Below are positions 1 through 6,185 of a stretch of 9,647 nt of DNA, in pieces. A program made the position numbers and the translations under genes. The notes beneath the pieces are model-generated. The model was given only the letters and a program-made list of their open reading frames with translations, was not told the DNA's origin and made no database searches. Within the stretch, counting starts at the first letter, position 1. Every line of letters starts with the position of its first letter. This stretch comes from WVWW01 sp041568335 (GTDB lineage: Bacteria > Acidobacteriota > Polarisedimenticolia > Polarisedimenticolales > Polarisedimenticolaceae): assembly GCA_041568335.1 (NCBI GenBank), contig JBFFZZ010000106.1, positions 1-9,647 on the forward strand, written 5' to 3'.

Positions 1-50
1 GGGGGCCCGGGCGCCGCCACGACCAGGGCCGTTGCGATCGCGATGCGCAT
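1..50 (-). CDS. 5' end of a divergent exported protein (partial)
   Basis: Reading the minus strand from base 50, an ATG opens a frame giving MRIAIATALVVAAPGPP before the window edge. A GGAGG motif lies 4 bases before the ATG (bases 55-59 on the plus strand), a usable Shine-Dalgarno site at slightly short spacing. The product starts with an Arg and then a hydrophobic Ala/Val/Leu stretch, as in a Sec signal peptide, so the protein is probably exported. Only 16 to 17 codons are visible, so function cannot be assigned. If real, this gene is divergent from the asparaginase gene and shares the 117-base region between them. The alternative is that the short frame is chance in GC-rich DNA. Confidence 0.45.
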   Translation of the reverse strand, partial: MRIAIATALVVAAPGP

Positions 51-127
51 GCTTCCTCCGCCGTCCCGGTGGCGCCTGTCTCGTCGACGGCCCCGGACCT
101 TCTTGTTACGGGGATCCTGGCCCCGGG

Positions 128-156
128 TTTCCATCGGGGACCGGACGCCCTATGAT
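128..156 (+). promoter_or_regulatory. Predicted sigma70-type promoter of ansA, near-leaderless
   Basis: TTTCCA (128-133, 4 of 6 matches to the -35 consensus) and TATGAT (151-156, 5 of 6 matches to the -10 consensus) are separated by exactly 17 bases. Transcription would start near base 163, about 5 bases before the ATG at 168. This fits the odd placement of the only GGAGG (162-166), one base from the ATG and too close to act as a normal ribosome binding site. Inferred by eye from consensus matching. Confidence 0.45.
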
Positions 157-167
157 GCGCCGGAGGC

Positions 168-1307
168 ATGGGCCAGGCCAAACACATCTTCATTGCTTAT
201 ACGGGCGGCACGATCGGGATGAAACGGTCCGGCGCGGGCTGGCGACCGGCTCCGGGGTTTCTCGCCGACCAGATGGCCGGGATGCCCGAGCTGCGGGCAC
301 CGGGGATGCCGACCTACGAGATCCACGAGTTCGACTCGCTGATCGACTCCTCGAACATGACCCCCGAAGGATGGATCCGTATCGCGCGCCAGATCGACGA
401 GCACTACTTCGAAGGCTACGACGCATTCATCGTGTTGCACGGGACGGACACGATGGCTTACACCGCATCCGCCCTGTCGATGATCCTCGCCGGTCTGGAC
501 AAACCGGTGATCGTCACGGGCTCGCAGATCCCGCTGTGCCAACCGCGCAACGATGCCCGCGAGAACCTGGTCACCGCATTGCAGATCGCCGGGGACGACC
601 AGGCGCCCAGGGAAGTCTGTGTGTACTTCAACGATCTGTTGTTGCGCGGGTGCCGCACGAGAAAGATGGACTGCGACGGCTTTGGCGCGTTCGGTTCTCC
701 GAACGTCGAGCCGCTCGGGAAGATCGGCATCTATTTCGAATACCGCGTGGCCTTCAACCGCCACCTGTTCCGCATGCACAGCGGCGACGGCCCGCAGGAG
801 CCGCCGGGTGCCGCCGTCACATCGGCGGACTCCGGGAAACTCGCCAGCGTCGGAGCACTGCGGTTGTACCCGGGCATCTCGATGCACGTCTTGCGTGCCG
901 CGGTCGAGCCGCCGGTGCAGGGGCTGGTGCTCGAATGCTTCGGTGTCGGCAACGGACCCGATCACGACCGCGAGTTCATCGAGACGCTGACCGAGGCTAG
1001 CGAACGTGTCGCGGTGGTCGACGTCACCCAGTGCCCCAGCGGCAGCGTGTATCTCGGCGACTACGCCACCGGCGCCGCGATGAAAGCGACCGGTGTGATC
1101 CCCGGCGCCGACCTCACCTGCGAGGCGGCCCTGGCCAAGTTGTTCTACCTGTTTCAGCTGGGCCTGTCGCTGGAGCAGGTCAAGACGATCATGCCGCTCG
1201 ACATCCGCGGTGAGCTGACCGGTCCGGCGTTCGTTCCCCCGCTGGACGATCCGCTCCTGCGGAGCGTCGTCGGACGCAGGCTCGACGCCCCTTCCCGCCC
1301 GTCCTAA
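168..1307 (+). CDS. ansA: Type I (cytoplasmic) L-asparaginase AnsA
   Basis: Hydrolyses L-asparagine to aspartate and ammonia. No signal peptide is seen, so it should be cytoplasmic. The 379-residue product follows E. coli AnsA (338 residues) along its whole length. It has the first catalytic motif TGGTIGM (nucleophile Thr15), the second motif HGTDTMAYTASA (Thr93-Asp94), VTGSQIPL, and Lys166 before DGFGAFGSPN. The C-terminal domain has YPGIS, GVGNGP, TQCPSG, YATG and RGELT. Extra length comes from a loop near residues 203-224 and a C-terminal tail of about 25 residues. The ATG at 168 is the only usable start: an in-frame TGA lies at 153-155, and the next Met (residue 18) follows the catalytic Thr. 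Positions matching the E. coli allosteric residues Thr162 and Arg240 are Arg165 and Glu256 here. The M28 peptidase gene begins 14 bases downstream, so the two are probably cotranscribed. Confidence 0.95.
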   Translation: MGQAKHIFIAYTGGTIGMKRSGAGWRPAPGFLADQMAGMPELRAPGMPTYEIHEFDSLIDSSNMTPEGWIRIARQIDEHYFEGYDAFIVLHGTDTMAYTASALSMILAGLDKPVIVTGSQIPLCQPRNDARENLVTALQIAGDDQAPREVCVYFNDLLLRGCRTRKMDCDGFGAFGSPNVEPLGKIGIYFEYRVAFNRHLFRMHSGDGPQEPPGAAVTSADSGKLASVGALRLYPGISMHVLRAAVEPPVQGLVLECFGVGNGPDHDREFIETLTEASERVAVVDVTQCPSGSVYLGDYATGAAMKATGVIPGADLTCEAALAKLFYLFQLGLSLEQVKTIMPLDIRGELTGPAFVPPLDDPLLRSVVGRRLDAPSRPS

Positions 1308-1321
1308 GAGAAAGGTGACGC

Positions 1322-3532
1322 ATGAGACTCCGCGTACTCCCTCCGGCCCTCGTTCTGTCCGCGAGCTTCACCGTGGCCCTCGCCCAGGCCCCCTCCACCG
1401 ACATCTTCGTCTTCCCGGTCGACGGCACGCAGCTCGGTGAGGCGCAACGCATCACCGATCGCGAGGGTTACGACAACCAGCCGAAGTTCCTTCCCGACGG
1501 TAACACGCTGGTCTACAGCTCTCTGCGTGACGGGCAGACCGATATCTACCGTCACGACCTTCGCAGCGGCGAGAGCTCCGCGGTCGCGACCAGCGCGCAG
1601 AGCGAGTACTCCCCGACGCCGATCCCGGGGACACGCCGCATCTCCTTCGTGCGCGATTTCGGAGACCTGAAACAGCAGCTCTGGAGCCTCGACCTCGAAA
1701 ACGGTGAAGAGATGCTGCTGCTATCGGAGGTCAACCCGGTGGGGTATCACGCCTGGGTCGACGACCGCTCGGTGCTGCTGTTCGTCCTCGGCGAGCCGCA
1801 CACGCTGCAGTTCGCCGAGATCGGGCCCGCTGCGGGTGTGGTCCTCGCCGATTCACCCGGTCGAGGCCTGGCGCGCATCCCCGGGCAGGACCGCATGAGC
1901 TATGTCGACAAGACCGGCGACGAGTGGTGGCTGACGGCGATCGACCCGCGCTCGGGTGAGCGTGAGCGTTTGATCGCCACCCCGGAGGGCCGCGAGGATT
2001 ACGCCTGGGCCCCCGACGGCTCGGTCTGGATCGGTGACGACAGCCGGCTGCTGCGTTGGACACCCGGAAAGGAGTCCGGTTGGCAACCGGTGGCCGATCT
2101 GGATGCCCAAGGCGTGTACGGCATCACCCGGGTGACCTTCTCGAAAGACGGGAAGCGACTGGCCGTCGTCGGCCAGCGGCCACCGGTGGACCTGACGGCG
2201 GCGTACCGCGCGACGGCGGGACGGATCCTCGGGGCCGCGCTGACGGATGCGGAAGGATGGGACAAGCTCAACTATCTCTCCACGGTGATCGGGCATCGCC
2301 TGAGCGGGTCGAAAGGGCTCGAGGAGGCCATCGACTGGGCCGTGGAGACGATGCAGTCGGAAGGCCTCAGCGTGCGCAAGCAGTCGGTCATGGTGCCGCA
2401 CTGGGTCCGCGGCAGGGAGAGTCTGGTGGTCCTCGAGCCGCGGATGCGGGAGCTGCGGATCCTCGGCCTCGGCGACAGCGTCGGGACGCCACCCGAGGGG
2501 ATCACCGCCCCCGTCGTGGTCGTCGGCGGCTTCGAGGAGCTCGAGCAGTTGGGCCGTGAGAAGGTCGAGGGCAAGATCGTCGTCTACGCCGTCGAATGGG
2601 AAGGCTACGGGCGTACGGTGCAGTTCCGCAGCCGCGGTCCGTCGCGTGCGGCCGCGCTCGGGGCGGTCGCCGCGCTGACCCGTTCGGCCACCGGCAACAG
2701 CCTCAACACGCCGCACACCGGGGCGCTGCGTTACGACGAGGATCACCCGGCGATCCCGGCGGCGGCTCTCACTCCCGAAGACTCGGACTGGTTCCGGCGT
2801 ATGGCCGAGCTCGGCCGGGAAGTCACCGTACGGCTGACGATGGAAGCGCAGATGCACGACGACGTCGAATCGTTCAACGTGATCGCGGAGATCCCGGGCA
2901 GCGAACGACCGGAGGAGGTCGTGGTGATGGGCGGGCACTACGACAGCTGGGACGTCGGTGAAGGGGTCCACGACGACGGCGCCGCGTGCATTGCCGCCTG
3001 GCAGGCACTGCGGCTGATCGACCAGCTCGGTCTGCGGCCGCGGCGCACGCTCCGCGTCGTGCTGTGGACGAACGAGGAGAACGGCCTGCGCGGGGGACGC
3101 GAGTACCGTGACGCGTTGAGCGACGAGGAGGTTGCCGATCACGTCGCCGCCATCGAGATGGATGGCGGTTGCGAGCGGCCGATCGGATACGGCTTCGGTC
3201 TGTCCGGCGTCGACCCCACGGCGGAGCAGCGTGATCCGGGCTACGAGCGAGCGCTCTCGAAACTGGAACAGATCGGCCGGCTGCTGGAGGCGATCGATGC
3301 CCAGCACATCCGGCGCGGCGGCGGTGGCGCGGACATCGGCCCACTGATGCGGTCGGGGGTGCCGGGGCTGGGACTACGGACGGTCGGCGAGCATTACTTC
3401 GACTGGCACCACACCGACGCCGACACGCTGGACAAGGTGGACCCGCAGTCGTTCCGCAAGGCGATCGCGTTGCTCGGCGTGATGGGGTACGTGCTGGCCG
3501 ACATGCCGGAACGGTTGGTCCCCGCTCGATAA
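1322..3532 (+). CDS. Secreted M28 metallopeptidase, carboxypeptidase Q-like, with N-terminal beta-propeller
   Basis: Predicted di-zinc exopeptidase of 736 residues acting in the periplasm or outside. Residues 1-21 form a Sec signal peptide ending ALA before QAPSTD. Residues 28-285 contain TolB/WD40-like blades with repeated patterns such as QPKFLPDGNTLVYSS and VTFSKDGKRLAVVG. Residues 290-736 resemble carboxypeptidase Q (PGCP): a lead helix with HRLSGSKGLEEAIDW, a PA-like insert at about 395-480, then the catalytic core. Likely metal ligands are His539 (GGHYDSW), Asp551 (HDDG), Glu586 (TNEENG, with catalytic Glu585), Asp614 (EMDGG) and His697 (HHTDADT), so the active site looks complete. AAAGGTG lies 5 bases before the ATG. 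It sits just after ansA; peptide cleavage outside the cytoplasm and asparagine breakdown inside would make a sensible scavenging pair, but that link is inference. Substrate specificity cannot be read. Confidence 0.92.
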   Translation: MRLRVLPPALVLSASFTVALAQAPSTDIFVFPVDGTQLGEAQRITDREGYDNQPKFLPDGNTLVYSSLRDGQTDIYRHDLRSGESSAVATSAQSEYSPTPIPGTRRISFVRDFGDLKQQLWSLDLENGEEMLLLSEVNPVGYHAWVDDRSVLLFVLGEPHTLQFAEIGPAAGVVLADSPGRGLARIPGQDRMSYVDKTGDEWWLTAIDPRSGERERLIATPEGREDYAWAPDGSVWIGDDSRLLRWTPGKESGWQPVADLDAQGVYGITRVTFSKDGKRLAVVGQRPPVDLTAAYRATAGRILGAALTDAEGWDKLNYLSTVIGHRLSGSKGLEEAIDWAVETMQSEGLSVRKQSVMVPHWVRGRESLVVLEPRMRELRILGLGDSVGTPPEGITAPVVVVGGFEELEQLGREKVEGKIVVYAVEWEGYGRTVQFRSRGPSRAAALGAVAALTRSATGNSLNTPHTGALRYDEDHPAIPAAALTPEDSDWFRRMAELGREVTVRLTMEAQMHDDVESFNVIAEIPGSERPEEVVVMGGHYDSWDVGEGVHDDGAACIAAWQALRLIDQLGLRPRRTLRVVLWTNEENGLRGGREYRDALSDEEVADHVAAIEMDGGCERPIGYGFGLSGVDPTAEQRDPGYERALSKLEQIGRLLEAIDAQHIRRGGGGADIGPLMRSGVPGLGLRTVGEHYFDWHHTDADTLDKVDPQSFRKAIALLGVMGYVLADMPERLVPAR

Positions 3533-3607
3533 AGCGTCCCCTCTTTTCGAGGCTCCTCGGAATCCCTGGAAAAAACCGGAGGTATACGAATCCGGACGGG
3601 ACTCCAC

Positions 3608-3624
3608 GACCGACCCCCTCGGTC
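3608..3624 (+). repeat. Inverted repeat, 6-bp stem with CCCCC loop
   Basis: GACCGA (3608-3613) and TCGGTC (3619-3624) are perfect reverse complements around a five-C loop. It lies five bases upstream of the larger hairpin that covers the cytochrome ribosome binding site. It may be part of a structured leader or an operator half. A stem of this size can occur by chance in GC-rich DNA. Confidence 0.45.
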
Positions 3625-3628
3625 CGGG

Positions 3629-3651
3629 GTTGTCCCACCTCGAGGGACAAC
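3629..3651 (+). promoter_or_regulatory. 8-bp hairpin masking the ribosome binding site of the diheme cytochrome gene
   Basis: GTTGTCCC (3629-3636) pairs perfectly with GGGACAAC (3644-3651) across the seven-base loop ACCTCGA. The Shine-Dalgarno sequence GAGGG (3642-3646) is split between the loop and the downstream arm, and the GTG start is at 3653, two bases after the stem. In mRNA this hairpin would hide the ribosome site, so it could control translation of the whole coupled cluster. As DNA, the same dyad could be a repressor site. The pairing is seen directly; the regulatory role is inferred. Confidence 0.55.
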
Positions 3652-3652
3652 G

Positions 3653-4645
3653 GTGATCAAGAAGCGCGTCTCCATCCCGGTTGCCGCCGTCCTGTTGGGC
3701 GGTGCGTCGATCCTGTTCGCGGACGAGCTCGCGGACCGCGTCGTGCGGCTGGAGCTTGCGCGGACGAACGAGCTCGCGGCGACCGGCAAACATGTCTTCG
3801 CGCGCGCGTGCGCCGCATGCCACGGGCCGGGCGGCCGGGGAGACGGCCCGGCCGCGGAGGACCTGGATCCCCCGCCCCGCGACCTCACGTCACGACGGTT
3901 CCGCTTCCGCACGACGCCGACCGGTTCGCTGCCGCGGCCCGAGGATCTGAAACGGACCATCCGCCTCGGTCTCCCCGGGACCGCCATGGCCGGCTACGGC
4001 GATCTGTTTTCGGAGGCCGAGCTCGACGGTCTGGTCGCCTTCGTCTACGGGCTGCACGGCAACCCCGAACCGCCGCGAGAGCTCGTCCTGACGGCGCCGA
4101 GCGGGCGCGATGCGACCGCGGAAGGTCGGGCGATCTACCTGATCTCCGGATGCTGGACCTGTCACGGCCTCGACGGGGACGGCCGCGGCCCGGCGAGCGC
4201 CACGCTCGTGGACGAGCTCGACCGGCCGATGAAGCTCCTCGATCTCCGCTACGATCCGTTGAAAGGCGGGCGCGACCTGGAATCCGTCGTGCGCACGCTA
4301 CGCACGGGTCTCAACGGGGCGCCGATGCCTTCGTACGACGAGGCGATGCTGTTCGCCGCGGAAGACTACCCGGTCGATTCCGTGAGGCCCACGCGTGACG
4401 TCGAGCTGCGCGCGGGCTCGGCGGCGCATCGCCTTGCAACGGCCGACCGCGAGCTGTTGATCGCCTTCCTCGACACGGCGCCCGACCGGCAGGAGATCGC
4501 CGCGTCCGATGAAACGTCGTTGGCCGCATTGCGTGACGCGCGGCTCGAAGCCCTCGCGGCCTATGTTCTCTCGCTCGACCGCCGCCGCGGCTTCGCCTAC
4601 CGGCTGTTCCGCGAGCAACCCGAGCTGGAGGGTCGAGAGCCGTGA
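3653..4645 (+). CDS. Periplasmic diheme c-type cytochrome
   Basis: Electron carrier of 330 residues with an N-terminal hydrophobic export segment (residues 7-23, positive start MIKKR; cleavage probably after LFA). It could instead remain as an uncleaved anchor. Two cytochrome c domains follow. Domain 1 has Cys53-Ala-Ala-Cys56-His57 with GPGGRGDGPA after it and probable axial Met112 (GTAMAGYG). Domain 2 has Cys167-Trp-Thr-Cys170-His171 with GLDGDGRGPAS after it and probable Met225 (GAPMPSYD). Domain 2 has an unusual stretch of about 70 residues before its closing helix (LEALAAYVLSL, 298-308). The start is GTG, with GAGGG six bases upstream inside a hairpin. Its stop overlaps the next gene by GTGA, so translation is probably coupled. 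It could receive or supply electrons for the outer-membrane cytochrome encoded third, as the diheme Cyc1 does next to Cyc2 in Acidithiobacillus; this analogy is inferred from layout, not homology. Confidence 0.9.
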   Translation: MIKKRVSIPVAAVLLGGASILFADELADRVVRLELARTNELAATGKHVFARACAACHGPGGRGDGPAAEDLDPPPRDLTSRRFRFRTTPTGSLPRPEDLKRTIRLGLPGTAMAGYGDLFSEAELDGLVAFVYGLHGNPEPPRELVLTAPSGRDATAEGRAIYLISGCWTCHGLDGDGRGPASATLVDELDRPMKLLDLRYDPLKGGRDLESVVRTLRTGLNGAPMPSYDEAMLFAAEDYPVDSVRPTRDVELRAGSAAHRLATADRELLIAFLDTAPDRQEIAASDETSLAALRDARLEALAAYVLSLDRRRGFAYRLFREQPELEGREP

Positions 4646-5055
4646 AGCGCGCCGCCGCGATCGTGCTGTTGTCCCTCGGGGCCGTGCTCGGCTGCCCCGG
4701 CGACGGCAGCCGCATTCCCGGAGCAATGATGTCGCCGCCGGCGACGACGCTGGCATCGATCCAGAACTCGATCTTCACGCCGAAGTGCGCCCCCTGCCAC
4801 CAGCCGGGCGGGATCGGCCCGATGCCGCTCGACAGCGAGGCCGCCTCCCGTGCGAACCTGGTCGACGTCTTCAGCATCGAGATCACGTCGCTCAAGCGCG
4901 TCGCGCCCGGGGACTCGGAGAACTCCTATCTGGTGTGGAAGATCGAGGCCCGCCCGACGATCCTGTTCGACCCGATGCCACTGGGCGGTCCGATGCTGAG
5001 CCAGGCCGAGATCGACATGATCCGCGACTGGATCGACGCCGGGGCCCTTCCATGA
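4642..5055 (+). CDS. Monoheme cytochrome c lipoprotein
   Basis: Small (137-residue) electron-transfer protein. It starts MKRAAAIVLLSLGAVLGC, a lipoprotein signal with a VLGC lipobox and lipidated Cys18. The residue after Cys is Pro, not Asp, so by the E. coli Lol rule it would go to the outer membrane. The mature part has one heme site, Cys49-Ala-Pro-Cys52-His53, followed by QPGGIGPMPL. A probable axial Met lies in DPMPLGGPM (Met112 or Met118), and the end is EIDMIRDWIDAGA, the usual closing helix of cytochrome c domains found in planctomycete-type (PSCyt) proteins. The start is GTG with GGAGGG nine bases upstream. It overlaps the preceding gene by 4 bases (GTGA) and the following gene by 4 bases (ATGA). 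Its place between a soluble diheme cytochrome and a heme-bearing barrel suggests a membrane-tethered relay. Confidence 0.88.
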   Translation: MKRAAAIVLLSLGAVLGCPGDGSRIPGAMMSPPATTLASIQNSIFTPKCAPCHQPGGIGPMPLDSEAASRANLVDVFSIEITSLKRVAPGDSENSYLVWKIEARPTILFDPMPLGGPMLSQAEIDMIRDWIDAGALP

Positions 5056-6149
5056 CCCCGATCCGGCGGCTCGGGCTGATCCTCGCACTCGTATGGATCA
5101 CGTTCGGTGCGCCATCCGCCGTGGCCGAACCCGCGTTCGCCGTCCGCACCGGCTACGCCTGCTCGACATGCCACGTCAACCGATCCGGGGGCGGGCTGCG
5201 AACCTCGTTCGGAAGCCTCTACGCGCAGACGGTCCTGCCGGCACGCTTGCTGAGCTTCCGCGCCGAGAACAACCTGCTCGCGGCGAACCCCGATGCGCGA
5301 TTCAACATCGGCGGTGATTTTCGCGGGCAGTACCTCACGATCGTCTCCGACGACAGCCCCGACAGCTCTTCTTTCGAAGTCCCGGAGGCGAACCTCTATG
5401 CGCAGGTGCGACTGATCCCCGCGCGGCTGAGTCTCTACATCGACGAGAAACTCGGCCCCTCGGGTGCCTCGTCGCGCGAGGTCTTCGGCCTCTACGAGTT
5501 CGCCCGGGGCGACGGGTACGTCAAGCTCGGCAAATTCTTGCCGCCGTTCGGCTGGCGGCTTCCCGACGATGCGGCATTCATCCGGCAGTTTACGGGGTTT
5601 TCCTACGCCAACCCGGACACCGGGATCGAGGTCGGGTTCGAGCCGGGCAAGTGGTCGGTCCATCTCGCGGCGACCAACGGGGCCGGAGGTGCGGGCGACG
5701 ACAACCTCTCCAAACAGGTGAGCTTGCTGACCGTCCGCCGGATCGGGCGCGGGCGGATCGGTGTCTCCGCATCGAACAACTTGTCCCAGGGGGCACGGGT
5801 CACGCAGGCAGGACTTCTCGGCGGCTATCACGCGGGGCGACTCTCGTTGCTCGCCGAGGCGGACTGGAGGGAAACCAGCGTCAGCACGATGTCGACGGAA
5901 CGGTTGACCGGCTATCTAGAGGCCAACGTTCTGATTCGACGGGGATTCAACCTCAAGCTGACCCACGACTGGCTCGACCCCGACCTCGATATCGAAACCG
6001 ACGCGCAAACACGGACGTCGATCGGGATCGAGTCGATTCCGATCCCGTTCGTCCAGCTGCGTTACTTCGTCCGCTTCCGCGACGGGCCACCGCAAACCTC
6101 CGGGGCGCGCGACAACTCGGTCGAGATCGAGGCGCACTTTTTCTTCTAA
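5052..6149 (+). CDS. Cyc2-like outer-membrane cytochrome-porin fusion
   Basis: A 365-residue protein with a signal peptide (cleavage after AVA, residue 25). A single heme motif follows at once: PAFAVRTGYACSTCH, with Cys37, Cys40 and His41. The rest (about 80-365) looks like a beta-barrel: alternating strands, a porin-like KLGKFLPPFGWRLPDDAAFIR stretch (159-178 onward) and a C-terminal EIEAHFFF, the aromatic ending recognised by the Bam machinery. A short heme segment fused to a barrel is the plan of Cyc2, which moves electrons from Fe(II) across the outer membrane in iron oxidisers. This protein is shorter than characterised Cyc2 (400 residues or more), so the barrel may have fewer strands. 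The reading frame is open upstream from 4509, but ATG 5052 is chosen because it gives the signal peptide and overlaps the previous stop (ATGA). It could instead be a porin with a structural heme, and its substrate is unknown. Confidence 0.8.
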   Translation: MTPIRRLGLILALVWITFGAPSAVAEPAFAVRTGYACSTCHVNRSGGGLRTSFGSLYAQTVLPARLLSFRAENNLLAANPDARFNIGGDFRGQYLTIVSDDSPDSSSFEVPEANLYAQVRLIPARLSLYIDEKLGPSGASSREVFGLYEFARGDGYVKLGKFLPPFGWRLPDDAAFIRQFTGFSYANPDTGIEVGFEPGKWSVHLAATNGAGGAGDDNLSKQVSLLTVRRIGRGRIGVSASNNLSQGARVTQAGLLGGYHAGRLSLLAEADWRETSVSTMSTERLTGYLEANVLIRRGFNLKLTHDWLDPDLDIETDAQTRTSIGIESIPIPFVQLRYFVRFRDGPPQTSGARDNSVEIEAHFFF

Positions 6150-6185
6150 TCGCTGTCCGGGGGCCGTCGTGTATGGTGGCATCCC

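Larger units (their letters stand above)
3533..3652 (+). other. Intergenic leader of the cytochrome cluster, rich in inverted repeats
   Basis: This 120-base gap separates the peptidase from the cytochrome genes and holds no convincing reading frame. It carries four inverted repeats: CGAGG/CCTCG (3548-3559), CCGGA/TCCGG (3576-3595) flanking GTATAC, GACCGA/TCGGTC (3608-3624), and GTTGTCCC/GGGACAAC (3629-3651). TATACG at 3583 is a poor -10 match and has no convincing -35. None of the hairpins is followed by a T run, so no intrinsic terminator is evident. The gap is the natural place for a separate cytochrome promoter. Confidence 0.5.

Noticed and set aside
1853..3307. A 484-codon minus-strand open frame opposite the peptidase gene
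   Set aside because: It is a shadow of the high-GC plus-strand gene. Its translation is rich in Arg, His and Asp with no domain, and the plus strand encodes a complete M28 enzyme.
3548..3559. CGAGG-CT-CCTCG as an intrinsic terminator after the peptidase gene
   Set aside because: The stem is short with almost no loop and no T run follows on either strand.
3583..3588. TATACG as the -10 box of a cytochrome promoter
   Set aside because: Only 4 of 6 matches and no acceptable -35 element at 16 to 18 bases upstream.
3629..3651. The 8-bp hairpin as a transcription terminator
   Set aside because: It is followed by GGTGATCAAG, with no T tract, and by a start codon two bases later.
4509..5051. Upstream extension of the barrel protein frame
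   Set aside because: The extension overlaps two cytochrome genes in other frames and its translation is Arg-rich noise. The ATG at 5052 gives a proper signal peptide and an ATGA overlap.
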